Source of the DNA: Alisma plantago-aquatica
Lineage: Eukaryota > Streptophyta > Magnoliopsida > Alismatales > Alismataceae
Assembly: GCA_963693085.1 (NCBI GenBank)
Contig: OY856409.1
Span: forward strand, 1,538,843,072-1,538,907,071
DNA length: 64,000 nt
Direction of reading: 5' to 3'
Shown: piece by piece, positions 35,547 to 47,717 of the stretch
Layout of the letters: each line of letters starts with the position of its first letter
Position numbering within the stretch: position 1 is the first letter of the stretch
Notes under the pieces: generated by a model
The model's input: the letters and a program-made list of their open reading frames with translations, nothing else
What the model was told of the DNA's origin: nothing
Databases searched by the model: none
Translations under genes and position numbers: made by a program

Positions 35547-36598
35547 TGGGTACTTAAATCCTTTCTCCTGTTTTCCCTTTGCTTTTAGTACATAAAAGAA
35601 TTTTACTTGATTATATGATTCATTCGTCATAATTGACTCTTCCTATCTTGGATTCCTATGTAGTTTTCTCTTATTTTCCTTGGTTTCAAATTGAATAAAG
35701 TGACTCAATTAGTTATATGACTCAGGTCACTTTATCTAGTCTTTCTTCTTCATTTTGTATGCTATGTACTAATCTATGTCTTAAATAAATATTCCTTCTG
35801 CCTTTATACCCAAATTAGTGTTTCTTATCTAAGGACCCAAAGCTGGATCATAGATATCAATTCCAACTGATTCTTAGCTATTCTAGTCTTTCCCTTATAT
35901 TTCAATATCTTAGAGTATGTACATTCTCACTACAATGTGGGTCTAATTTATCTAGAGTCTACTCTTATTATGATGATAATAGGAGTAATTAGATCTCGAT
36001 AACGCATCATGCCATACAGACCAGACCGAACATGTAGTCCTAAATCCAAGAGCTACTTAGGATTAACCAACTCCTATTCGTCTAAAACATGTGGAAAGAA
36101 TACCCACTTAGGGCAAACTCATTTAAACATTACTTTTGGTCTACTTGATGCAAAAAAAATGTAAACAATAACTGAAGTAACTTCATGAAATACAACAATA
36201 AAAAAGAACCATATATATTTTACAAATTGATTATCTAAATTCAAATATATATGAGATTTTCAATTCATCATTAATAAAAACAATATAAAATAAAATGTAT
36301 ATTTCATTCTATATTTATGTTCTTATTATTTCATTACCTTCTAGTCTTCTAACCGTAATATTTCTAGGGGTTCTCTCTAGCCCATCCTTCCTCTACATAC
36401 CTGGCCAGGGCATCTAGAGAAGCATAGACAAAGTAGCTTGATACTGGACAACTTAAGTATTCAGATATTGGGCCAAGGTATCTAGATACTCGAACTTCCT
36501 ATATCTATTAACACATCACTTCCTAACTACCACACATATGACTCTAATTTTTTATCCTAATGGTCCCTGAAAACTCATCCTAAGCTTTGATACCAAGT
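35547..36598 (-). mobile_element. Family B internal region, right part
   Basis: About 1.05 kb between the CACTA 5' end and LTR B. No coding motif is seen. It joins the left internal part (ending 26340, formerly 22857) across the TGG target site. It ends with a primer binding site at 36584-36595. Confidence 0.6.
36584..36595 (-). other. Primer binding site, family B
   Basis: The minus strand reads TGGTATCAAAGC, one base from the standard initiator-Met type site TGGTATCAGAGC, three bases inside the LTR edge at 36599. It confirms minus orientation. Confidence 0.75.
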
Positions 36599-39500
36599 TG
36601 TTACACCCACATCCCATGATTACCACTAATCATGAGATTAGGGCATAAGTTGATGATCAAACATAACACGATGAACACCCTTAATTTATTTTTTGATTTC
36701 AAACTCTTTATCTTCTCACATTCAATGACATAAACTTTCTAAGGGAATTAAAGCCAAATTACTCTAATCATATCTCAACAATAAAGATACATATCTAAAC
36801 ATTCACTATGTTTCCCACACATCAATTTAAATACAACATGATAATCGGATACGTTCACTATTATAAGGAAAATAACTTACACATCATCATTTACAACTCT
36901 CTCACTACTACTCAAGGACCTAGAGTAGGGACCAACTGAATATAACTAATCTGATACTTAACTCTCGTGGAAGATCTACTATGGCATTAACATTCTTCAA
37001 ATCCTCATGGTTTCCCTAACAAAGTGAGTAGAGGGGTGAGTCTACTCTCTCAGTGAATTAGTACTTCAAATAAATAGTTTAAAACACTTATATCGTTATA
37101 GATATATTGTTGAACAACTGATATTAAGTAGAAAAGAAGCAAGCTATAAAGGGACTAATCATTCACAAACATATGTATGATATCTTAATATAGACGACTA
37201 CAAAAAGTAAGTCAGTCATTGAGCATTCTTAAATAATCACAAATAAACTATTAATTGGGAAACATACAAACAATAATTGAATAACTACACATACTTGATT
37301 AATCTCTTATTCATCTTATTATGTCATGAACCCACATGAAGTGTAACACAACGTGTGAAAGTATCGTAGAAAACTATGATATCACTATACAAGACTTGGA
37401 ATAATTCACGATATCCTAAGTCTGTACTCTCAATACCATGTCTGCAGCTGGCATCATTGTGTCTAGCTCTTACCAGCTAAAGGGAGTGGCTAGAAGTCTT
37501 AGAATCCACCTCTCAACCTGGGTACTCAGCCAGTGAGTCAATCCCCTACAGGCATGTTGTGCACCAGTGGAACTACTAAAGTTGTCCACGGATCACCACA
37601 ACTCAAAAACAAGTACCACTGACATCCCCAGTTGGTGTCGGATACCAAACATTTAAGGAGTTTGCCCTCTATGGCCTAGACCCCCACCCTATGGTTGCAC
37701 TCTATCTTACCTTGACCTAAATGGGACCTCTAGTTAGAAGCCATTTTGTCCTCATAGAGCATGCCTTTTGTGAGGATTATACAATGTTTAGGACATATAA
37801 ATTTCTAATTCACTTTATAAATTCACAGTTCAAACATCACATCAACATTTTTTAGTTTAGCTTTGTAAACAATTCATTTCATATACCGTCACTAATATGT
37901 ATCACAAACTGAACTATTAAGCATTGCCACATCTCACACTAAGAAACGCTTAATTGAAAATACTTGATTCATTGAATGCCCTATCCTTAGGGTTTCATTT
38001 GCCTCTTTCACATATCATAATACTCACATAAGGATTCAATTTATCATAAACTTTCATTGAATAAGGACTGCTCTCAACAATTCACATGTAGCCAAACATA
38101 TACATGAAACCCTGGTATGAACTTAACTAGGGTTTCACTCCATTCACTACAATATCATGCATCAAGAATAACCTTGAATAAATGAATTGATAACAATGAA
38201 AGAATCACATCAACTAAATTTCATGAAGTCTATTTGCAAACTTTGAACTTTCCATTCATCTAGACTTTTAGTCTCTTTACTGAGATATCAAGAAAATACA
38301 GATAACATCGCATAACATCCAATATAGTATGTGACATATAACTACACAATCAGATAAAATAATCATTCATAAACATGGAGATTCAAATAGGCAAATTTTT
38401 TTATTCAATTATAAACAATTTTGACATAATTCAAAACAATAGATTTTACTATATTGTTATGTATTATGTAATAACTTTATGAATTCGATTTTATATGATT
38501 ATCATCCATTTCTAATATGATTTTATCATCTGGAATTCATTACAGTAGGAAAATAACTCCTTTCTAGATCTATTTCATTAAGATTATAGTGAAAGGCAGA
38601 TAGTTGCATACATAGGAACTGAAAATTATTGATGATTCAATCCAATTTTGTATAATCTACTATTTAAAGGAAGTACCCACTCTCACCAAGGTGTGAAAAC
38701 ACCTTAGAAACACAGACCACATCTGAAATTCTTGAACTCATATCAAAACCCTCACCGCTTTCTTTTTCCTTTCAACTCAGAAAGCCTATGAATGGAGATT
38801 TATGGAGAAAAAGTGAGAAAAGGGGAAGATTGATATCATTTAAATAAAATCATAGGAGGGATATAATCTTGATGTGAGAGAAGATTTACCATGAAAGTCT
38901 ATGCAAAGAAGCTAAACTTACTTGATTTCATCATATCTCGAATAGGGAAACCCTAGGTAAACATCTCCACCACTTTATCCTATCAAAACCCTACTATCCT
39001 CTCTCTCGAAAATTTCATTTATCTGGAATGGATCCCAAAATATGATAGATTCTTGGTTTCTAGGTTGATCATATATAGAAATTAAGGTGCTTGGGTCAAT
39101 TGCAAATTGACTGTACTTATACTTTATTTTATTTTAGCAGAATCGTCTATCATTAAAATGTCACTGTAAATCATTTATTCCATAGGTCAAACCTCGTTCA
39201 AAAATTATGAAAATTTATAATGGTGTCCGACATGTAATTCCAGAGATTTTTTAAAAAAATATTTTTAAGATAAAAATAAATAAATAAAAATAAAATTCAA
39301 TGCTGCTAAACAACAGTCTACAACATTGTCAGTCAAATTATAGTTCGATCAAGAATCATAATAAAATAACATTCAAATATTTTAAAATTTTGCAATAAAA
39401 TGCATATTGAGTTATCCATATCATATCCAAATTTTAAGTAAATCCAGGTTACATAGAAAATATGAAAAATCATTTACCATACTACTATCATGATCAAGTT

Positions 39501-39726
39501 CCATATCATGTACTATCAAAAACACTAATTTTTGGCAGTTATGGTCTACACTTCTAAAACCCTAGTCCTTCAAACTAAAATCATGATTAGAGTTCCTTAT
39601 TAGGTTTGAAATATCACAATTAAGCTACCATTATTGATCATGTTTAAATGATGCTCAATCTAATTAAGCATGTAATCATTCACGTAAACCCTAATTTACC
39701 AATTAAGCTCAGATGAGGTCATAACA
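36599..39726 (-). mobile_element. Family B LTR, right copy (5' LTR, 3128 bp)
   Basis: Bounded by TGTTACACCC at 36599 next to the primer site and GGTCATAACA at 39726. Its last 1.04 kb matches the truncated left LTR (19676-20731) with visible divergence, so this element is older than families A and C. The right flank is a gypsy reverse transcriptase fragment. I see no gene inside it. Confidence 0.78.
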
Positions 39727-39739
39727 ATAATTGTTCTTA

Positions 39740-40455
39740 CTATGGTGTGCGAGTTTGAGGATATGTTTCCTGATGATTTTCTTGGTGTCCCACCTCCTAG
39801 AGAGATTTATTTCGAGATCAACTAGGGCTATAGCTATCAACTCATAACACAAACACCATATAGAATGGAACCAGTCGAGATAAAGGAGTTGTAAGAACAA
39901 CTTTAGGAGTTGAGAGAAAAGGGTTTCATAAAGCCAAGAATGTCCCTTTGGGGTTTTCCATGTTGTTTGTAAACATGAAGGATAAATGCATGTAAGTATG
40001 TATAAACTTCAGACACACGAATAGGGTGATGGTGACTGACAAGTATATGATGCCCATGATGGATGACTTATTTGTCTAGTTGAAGAGTGATGGAATGTAA
40101 TAAAGGATAGATATTAGATCTGGGTACTATCAATTGAGGATTGAGGTGGATAATATACCTAAGACATATTTTAGGACTATGCATTCTCAATATAAGTTTG
40201 TAGTTATGTCATTTGGGCCAACCAACACATCCAAAACTTTTATGTATCTAATGAATAGAGTATTCAGGAAGTATATGGAATAGTTCATGGTGGTGTCCAT
40301 AGATGGCATCTTGATCTACACCAAGGAAGAGATCGTCATGTGCAACATCTTTGTATACCATTTAAGTTGGTGAGGAAGCATCAATTGTATGTGAAGTTTA
40401 GCAAATGCAAGGTTGGTTAATTGAAGTATCTTTTCTTAGTCATGTCATCTCATAG
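39740..40455 (+). pseudogene. Ty3/gypsy reverse transcriptase fragment
   Basis: Plus-strand readings with a few stops and frame slips give, in order, CEFEDMFPDD, TPYRMEPVEIKEL, EKGFIKP, NMKDKCM, DKYMMPMMDDL, IDIRSGYYQLRIEVD, FRTMHSQYKFVVMSFG, the catalytic block FMVVSIDGILIYT (about 40283-40321) and HQLYVKFSKCKVG. This is the normal block order of a chromovirus-type gypsy RT. The active site IDD is IDG, so it would be inactive even without the stops. It is the only clearly plus-strand retroelement coding relic in the window, and it ends before RNase H. Confidence 0.85.
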
Positions 40456-40689
40456 AAGAGGATTTTTCCAGTACGAAGAAGGTGAAATCAATTTTCTAGT
40501 AGGAGTAGAAAAAGATGTTGATATGTATTTCCATCATGTTGGTTATACTTCTTGGGATCTAGTAAAAAGACGATGAACAAACATAGATATGTAATACCAT
40601 GTCATAATTAGACAGTGAAAGATCATGAATGATGATGTAGATGTTGTGGGATCAGGTGACAAAGCAGAAAACACATGATAGGAAGCAAA

Positions 40690-41435
40690 GAAGATTGTCA
40701 TTTTGTCAAAGTAGAGCTATGTTGAATGGATTATTGAGAAATTTAACATAAACAAATATTTGAATCTATGAGTACTCCACTATGAAGTTACTTCACATTA
40801 ATTAAAATCATGCTTATCTACCGATGAAAATGAAGAAATGACTAAGATTCCCTAGTCCTATTATGTGAGGAGTTTAATGGACACAATGGTGTTTGATTGT
40901 CCTAATATTTCTCATGTGGTTGGTGTTGTGAGTAGGTTTCTCTCAAACCCTAATAAAGATCATTGGGAGGCGATGAATTCTAAACCATTTCTAAAAGACT
41001 TCATTGATTATAACATAGAAAGTGATATTGATCATAGGAAAATCTACTTTTTGGTACATATTCACTTTTGTAGGAGGATCCATATGTTAGCAGTCTAGGT
41101 TGCATAAGTATGTTGCACTTACTACTATAGAGGAAGAGTACATTGTAGTAGTAGAAGAAGGAAAAGAATTATTTGAGCTATGAGATTTCTATGGGAAATG
41201 GGTATGAATCAATCCAGCCAAACTATTTTTGATGATAGTCAGAGTGTTATTGATTTGAGAAAAGGCACAATGCATAATGCATGGACTAATCATATTGATG
41301 TAATATATCAATGTATTCATGATATAATTAATAAGATTTTTTTTACTTTCAAGAAGATCTATATTGTGAAGAATACTTTTGATATGATGACCAAGATCGT
41401 GATACATGATAAGTTGTAGCTCTACAAAGATATTA
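40690..41435 (+). pseudogene. Ty1/copia RT-end and RNase H fragment
   Basis: The frame at 40865-41098 follows a segment reading INKYLNL then STPL-like and SCLSTDENEEMTKIP, and contains SLMDTMVFDCPNISHVVGVVSRFLSNPNKDHWEAM. This is the copia pattern in which the RT end is followed by D/N-I-x-x-x-V-G-x-x-S-R-F-x-x-x-P. A later frame (41180-41419) has FDDSQSVIDLRKGTMHNAWTNHIDV and MMTKIV, matching the copia RNase H signature (C-D-S-Q-S-A then R-T-K-H-I then D-x-x-T-K). Frame breaks occur at about 40855, 41100 and 41170. It belongs to a different superfamily from the gypsy fragment immediately upstream. Confidence 0.82.
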
Positions 41436-42168
41436 GAAACATATATTATTAGTGAATATTCTATGATGACAATTTCCCCTTTGGGATGGAAAGGATATTT
41501 GGGGCATATGATATTTCCATCCCATAGAAAACAAGCCACATTAGGGCATTTATTATTTTGGTGTTGAGGGATATATATCCCTATCTTCTGCACATGACAA
41601 AGTAGCAAATGAACAAGAAGCCGCCAACTTTATGAAACCAAAGGCAAAAAAAAATTTTGTTCATGGTTAATGCAGACGAGAGGAAAAGCAAAGGAAAAGG
41701 AGAGAAAATAAAGAGGCAATAAGAAAGTAAGCAATGTATATTTCCACAATCACAATGTGTTCTTCTTTTGCCCTCTTACCGTTGTGTACTTTTTGGATGG
41801 GGGTGTCCTCTCAAGAAGTTCTAATGTGGTGAAGTTGTGAAGATTTTCCGATATATTGGTATTTTTATTTAATATCTCCCTCTACTTGTATTTTCTCAAA
41901 TTTGGGATCAAATCTTAAGAACGATAGTGTACCTTTAGTTTATAGTACATTTACCCATCTTGGACTCGTGATTTTTTCCCTTGTACTTCATGAGGATTTT
42001 CCACATTAAATAGTGTTTTCTATCTATCTGTTTGGATTTATTTTCTTTAGATTTATATGCTTGGCCGAAATTCTTCTATAAATTTTTGTTGCATCGCCAT
42101 TGACTATATACCAATATTATGTGTGCATATCTTCAACTAACTGACCATGCAACTGATCATCAAAGAGG
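41436..42168 (+). mobile_element. Possible copia 3' LTR remnant
   Basis: About 730 bp follow the copia RNase H end in the same orientation and hold no gene. Position and composition (C/T-rich tracts such as 41760-41830 and 41960-42060) suit a copia LTR, but there is no second copy in the window to prove it. Family C inserted at its right edge. Confidence 0.35.
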
Positions 42169-42173
42169 TTACA
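42169..42173. repeat. Target site duplication TTACA, left of family C array
   Basis: TTACA immediately precedes the first family C LTR and recurs at 56428-56432 immediately after the last one. A 5-bp duplication is typical of LTR-retrotransposon integration, and here it brackets the whole triple-LTR array. Confidence 0.9.
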
Positions 42174-45100
42174 TGTGACGTCCCCGGATTTTCTAAAACT
42201 TAATCTGGTGTGTGACGTCCAAATTGAAACCCTCACCTCAGTGAGAATCCCAATTTGAACATCCCACACAAGGCTAAGAAGAAGAAAATCAAGGGAGTCA
42301 GAAGGAAACAATTAGTAGCACATGTACATGAACAAAAATAAAACCATACACACATGTTCACCATTCAACATATAATTACAACATGAATTGTTACAACATT
42401 TGATATTACACATTGAAAGGTAAACTTAAACATATACATGTACTACATCTAAACTACAAGATCTTAAGACAAAAGGTCCACCTGAACATCAGCTCGACAT
42501 ACAACTCTCAACTATCCTGGATCTTCAAGAGCATAACCATAACCTATACAAAAGATTACATGCGGTACACGTCAGCACAATATTTCATGAATATTGTACT
42601 GAGTACGCCTACGTGTCTTTTATTTACCTCTCATCATATCTTGGCAATAAGATAAAACTAATGTACTTGGCAGTAACAGAGGAATATAAGAAAAGCGTAT
42701 ACTTGCACAAAGATATTCATTAACAAAAGAGAACACATATTTTAATCATATTTCCATCATATATCTCGTACATCTACCCCTAGGGCTTTGATGCTTTTTA
42801 GGCCTTATGATCTACTACCAAAGAGTTTGAGATCATTTTACGTGTGATCTACTACCAAAGAGTTTGAGATCTAACACATGTGATCTACTACCAAAGAGTT
42901 TGAGATCACTTCAATGCACTGTACTACCAAAGAGTTTAGTGCTATCATATGATGGACCAAACATCTTATGTTTCATGTGTTCATAGCAATAAGTATGGAA
43001 AATCAGGCAACATATCATACAAGAACAATCATTTCATCCAATACCATATGCCAAGTATTTTACTACTCATATAACACAAGCATATTGTATAATAAGACAA
43101 GTAAGAGGTAATGGCGTACCTTCCAAAGAGATATCCTAATCACATATTCCTCATGTAATCTATATCCTTGGTCAACCCTGATTAAGACAAGACCATGTAT
43201 TATCATCAGATTCTCATCTTATTATATCTCATCTTAACCCTAATTGTGTTCATTAGGGTTTAGCTTATCGTTTTAGGATATTCTCATTATTACTTGCATT
43301 CTTGTCTAAGAATTATCATACTGATGTCATTTTCCAGATTATGGTTCATTATTTGAATATTATCTTCCATAGCATTTTTGTGCACATTAATTAACCCTAG
43401 GTTACACCATTAACCGAGATTAGGGTTTTATAACATGTATTAAGGTTCATATTTATATAATATAGATTTTGTTCATCATGATGATCTCATAATTAAAACT
43501 GAGGTTTCACATACTGATATGAGCTTACTCTATGAATTTCACCACTTATTGAGTATGCATGTATTTAATACATTTTGTTTAGGGTTATTAGCTCTAATTA
43601 GCCATATTAATCAAATTATATGGTTTCGTGCATCAACATGATCATCCTTGACATCAGGTGCATTATAAGCATTATTATGGAGTTACTGACATTTTTCCAT
43701 AATTTTATGTCATCATTTGCTATTTATTACCCAATAAAAAAGTATTACACATCTTTCATGATATCACTGATATTTGAGCATCAAAAGCCTGATATTATAT
43801 TTCCAGGTTGTTCTACACATTTTTCTGAACAATTTGGTACCTTATTTGTATTTTTCTGATACTCGAGCTAATTTCTGTGATTTATTGAAGATCTGGGAAT
43901 TTCTGAGCATTTTCTTACCTTTTGGCCAATCGACCGTCGACACGTGGCATTGAGAAGGGCATGGTTCACTTGGTCTGATCCGGCTGGTCTCCTGGTTCGC
44001 ACTGGGCCAGCTGGTTCAAGTCAACTGAGCTGGCTCATTTCTGGTCTAACTGGACCGTCCGGCCCCTCTCTATGCAAGTCGTCTTCTTTCTCACGAACGC
44101 AGACGGCGCCGCAAGGCCTTAGCCCGACGATGATCAGCCTCCTCCTCACAGAGCCGCCACCACAGCTGCAGGGTCCAGGCTCGCCGCCACTATGCCTCCA
44201 TGCGGCTCAGAGAGCCCAGCACCACCGCCGTGGAGCAGAGCTCCAGCAATCGTCTCCTCCGTCCTCCTCCTCGGTCCGCTCCTGTCGGCACTCTCTTTCT
44301 CCTCTCTGCCGACGCGTTCGAGATCTCGCGCTCACACTGCGCTTTGAGCTCCGTCGAGGAACACTCTGGTGCGGTCTAGGCAATAGCTTCTCGAGCTAGA
44401 AGAAGCAGGAAGCTTCCTCCTCCTTGCAACCTCCTTCTTTTTCCATGGTGTGTGCAAGGTTGCCGCCTAGAGAAGTCGCCGTCGGGGATCAGTTTTGATA
44501 CGGATAACCTGCACCTCCTGACTCTCTTCCTCTTCTCTGACTGCATCTCCAGGACGCCACCATTGTAGCCTCACCACCTCTTGCTTCCTCATAACTTCTA
44601 ACGATGCCAATAGATAGCCGATGGCCCCTCATCTTCTTGCACACGCCATCTACAGCTTGTGATGGAGCGACAAAGTAGAGAGAGAGATTGACTCTTTACA
44701 CTTGGTTTCGTATTACATGACTGAGGGGAAAGAAACTGCCCAGTCTGTCACTCCTTTCATCATGCGACCCTCGGTCGTGGATGTCTGGAACGTGGTCATT
44801 CCCTACTCCACGATCTCACTGCCGTTCAAAGGGGGGGAGACCAGGTCGTTGCTCCCATCCAAGGGTTACGAGATGCTAGATCTGTGGCACCCCCATCTCA
44901 AGGCTATGCCCACTGGATCTAGACTATGTACTGTAGATCTTGTGTCACGCAGCCAAAACATAACACATTGAGTGTGACAAGGATATTGATCAAAGCCTAA
45001 GCTAATGTAATTGAATCGTTGCCAATCATACATGATTGTATACATTTTCACATCACTTTCGAACCTCACTATCTGGGTCTAGGAACCTTCAATTGCCACC

Positions 45101-45347
45101 AAATTTTAACCATAGCTTCCTCACAACTCAAGCTACCTTATACTAAAATTTGGTACCAAAAATCAATGGTTAGACCATTCAAATAAATTCCTCAAAAAGG
45201 CATTGAAAGAGAGATCTTAATCATGATATCCACCTCACATCAACACACCTACTTTGTCAAAAGCTTGGAATTCTCAATCTAACTCAACCATATGTTTTCA
45301 CTTAAATCATTGGACATTTTTGGATTACGAAAGTCCATTCCATCACA
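42174..45347 (-). mobile_element. Family C LTR, copy C1 (3174 bp)
   Basis: The plus strand begins TGTGACGTCCCC and ends CCATTCCATCACA, a TG...CA LTR. Near-identical copies lie at 47718-50874 and 53254-56427. It contains a four-unit hairpin array (42807-42942) and a GC-rich block (about 43940-44600) resembling neither gag nor pol. As a minus-strand element this is the 3' LTR of the array. Confidence 0.92.
42807..42942. repeat. Four-unit hairpin array with conserved core, LTR C1
   Basis: Four units about 36 nt apart share the core TACTACCAAAGAGTTT. Each core is bracketed by short complementary arms: ATGATCT/AGATCAT (42807-42836), GATCT/AGATC (42846-42871), GTGATCT/AGATCAC (42880-42909) and GCACT/AGTGC (42916-42942). 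Both arms of the last unit differ from the others yet still pair. Confidence 0.85.
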
Positions 45348-47717
45348 TCCTACACACCTTCAAAGAAATTTCGTCCTCAAAATTAAGCCAAAATCCACTT
45401 TGTCACATCATATACATCTTAAAAGAACTTTCGTCCTCGAAAGTAAACCATACTCATACCTCCAGGGAAAACCTTATATTGCTCTCATCCCCATGTAGGT
45501 ATCATTCTAGGTGTAACATATCCACAAAGGTTACATAGAACCATGTGTCCAAAGCACTATTAGGAAGTTTCAAAAGCATCAAGGGTGACACCTCACTCCA
45601 TAAAAGGCTCAAACAAGAGTTTAGAAGCTTAGGTTATGTCATTACATATCTCATATGCTAGGATTGCATCTTCATCTTTACTCATGCGTTATTATTCAAC
45701 ATCATATTACCATGTTCCCAAGGAGTTAACCCAAACATCAAGGTGTCAACTACATTTTATTTAGTTCATTGTTAGAACATGTTCATCATTGACATATGCC
45801 TTTTAGGAGGGAGTTAATTAAAGTTAACCCATTTCATTCATCTAGATCACATCAAGGCATCATAATCATTATGTTGTGCTAGCTGTCAAACCATAATTTC
45901 CATCTTTGTTAAGCACTAAGATTAACATCTCATGTAACATGTCATGCATATGATCTTATTTCATTTCTCATAATAAATTGCTGCATTTATTAATGAATTC
46001 TCACAAGATTAACCAACACTATCACATTATCATCACTATTCATCTATATTTAACCATACATGCATTGATATTTGTTAAACCAACTCTAGGTTTCCATCAT
46101 ATCATGTCTATATATCACATCTCGAGATCAGATCACATCCTTACATATATTGTATCATAGTTGTGCTAAACAAACTTATGTGAGTGGCTTGTGAAACATA
46201 TATCAAAAGTTTATATCATCCAAATGAGGTTCCTCTAACCCATACCACGAGGGTAGTGTCATGCTCAGTCTCTCTGAGCTAACTCAACTCTAGGAGTATC
46301 TCATATGCATATACTTTATCTTCCCTCTCCTGGTCTAGGGTTCTCAGATTACCTCATTGGCACTAGCTAATAGCTTTACAAGCTCTAGCTACATAAGCAC
46401 AACCAAAACATGTTATGACATGATGTTCTCATCACAGGCCTTCTACCCATGAAACATGCTTACCAAAAACTCTCTTATATACACCACTAGATTCCTATGT
46501 GGGAAACCACCAACCCGAGCATGAGACTGTACAAAACTAACATAGCTACCTCCTCCAGGGTCTTGGGCTCTCTCCCTCACCCAGATGGCAGGTTCTCATA
46601 TTCGTGTTTGCACATACACACATAACCAGCCTCTCTTTGTCTCTAGGGTTTGGTCTTCCCAAGGACATCTAAGGTTCAACAAGACTATAGGAATCATACA
46701 TAAAGCAACTCATCTCAATCACTCAGGAGTAGTCTAGTTTAGGACATATCATATCACATATCTCATATTTCTCATATCGTGGAGTCTAGGTTCTCTGACC
46801 TACTCCATGTGGGTCTTGCTCTCTCTTGAGCTAACCCCAAAACTGGTCCTACCACTAGAGGTCCTCCTTTGTAAAAGAGCTTGAGGCTCATGCTGACTCA
46901 CAACCTGGTCTCATTTTAACATATCTTATCTCATAAAAGCCTAGTTACTTACATCATCAAAACTTATCTTGCATCCTCAAGACTGAACTTAAGTCCTCAA
47001 AGACAAACACATATCATCATAGACTATCTTATATCATCTCTATCAACTTACATCATATCATCAAAACTTATTTCCTCTATTCCATCTATCATATATTCCA
47101 AACAAGGCTCTAGACATCTAATCTAGAACTACTCTCTCTTCTAGACTGATGTCATTCACTTTTCACTTAGGTTGCATGATCACCTCCTACTCGTACATGT
47201 GTGGGGACACATTTTTGTAATACATATACATAATAAAATATTATATAGTTTTTCTCCGATAAAACAAGCGTCAGAGAAAACTATCGAGGTTCGATCCATT
47301 TGGAATCAAAAACCAAAACCAGAAATGAGTGCCCCACACATAGTAGAGAGTCCAGTGTCATGAAAACTAGTGAAAATGGTGAGAACAAGGGGTAGACTAG
47401 TGTAGCTACTCTAGACAACGTGCACAAAATGTCTAGGGTTTCTCTTCCCTTGATGCACGTCATTTCCATATAGTGCAACGTCCCATACCGCTGCACTACA
47501 AGGAAAGAACGACATCTAAGGACTTGCTATTCAACAAGCACTAGTCTAGACCTAGTTCTCAGACATCTAGGTGCTAACCTAGAGGCTAGGTCAGATCTAG
47601 TCTCTATAAGATGACTAATCTAACCCTAAAAGATTATTATGGTTCAAGGTTCTTTAGTTTTGTGTTGCATAATGAGAAAATGTCAGGCTTTGCTATTGTT
47701 CATGCTCTGATACCACC
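45348..47717 (-). mobile_element. Family C internal region, unit 1 (2370 bp, non-coding)
   Basis: It starts (plus strand) TCCTACACACCTTC, an imperfect polypurine tract on the minus strand, and ends with a primer site at 47704-47715. No gag or pol frame exists. Blocks around 46640-46670 and 46810-46890 resemble family A internal DNA around 4195-4225 and 4345-4440 (for example GCTCTCTCTT followed by GAGCTAAC), so C seems a deleted relative of A. Its small size marks it as non-autonomous. Confidence 0.8.
47704..47715 (-). other. Primer binding site, family C, unit 1
   Basis: The minus strand reads TGGTATCAGAGC two bases inside LTR C2, the initiator-Met tRNA type site. The equivalent in unit 2 is at 53240-53251. 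Confidence 0.88.

Noticed and set aside
42807..42942. Possible CRISPR-like array (regular repeats with spacers)
   Set aside because: There are four units only, in a plant LTR, with no unique spacers or cas genes. The period comes from a duplicated hairpin.
43944..44399. A 151-codon plus-strand ORF, kept at 49471-49926 and resembling a conserved protein
   Set aside because: It lies in the GC-rich block of the family C LTR, opposite to the element orientation. Its conservation follows from LTR identity, it is low-complexity (Ser/Pro/Arg), and in LTR C3 a CAG-to-TAG change interrupts it.
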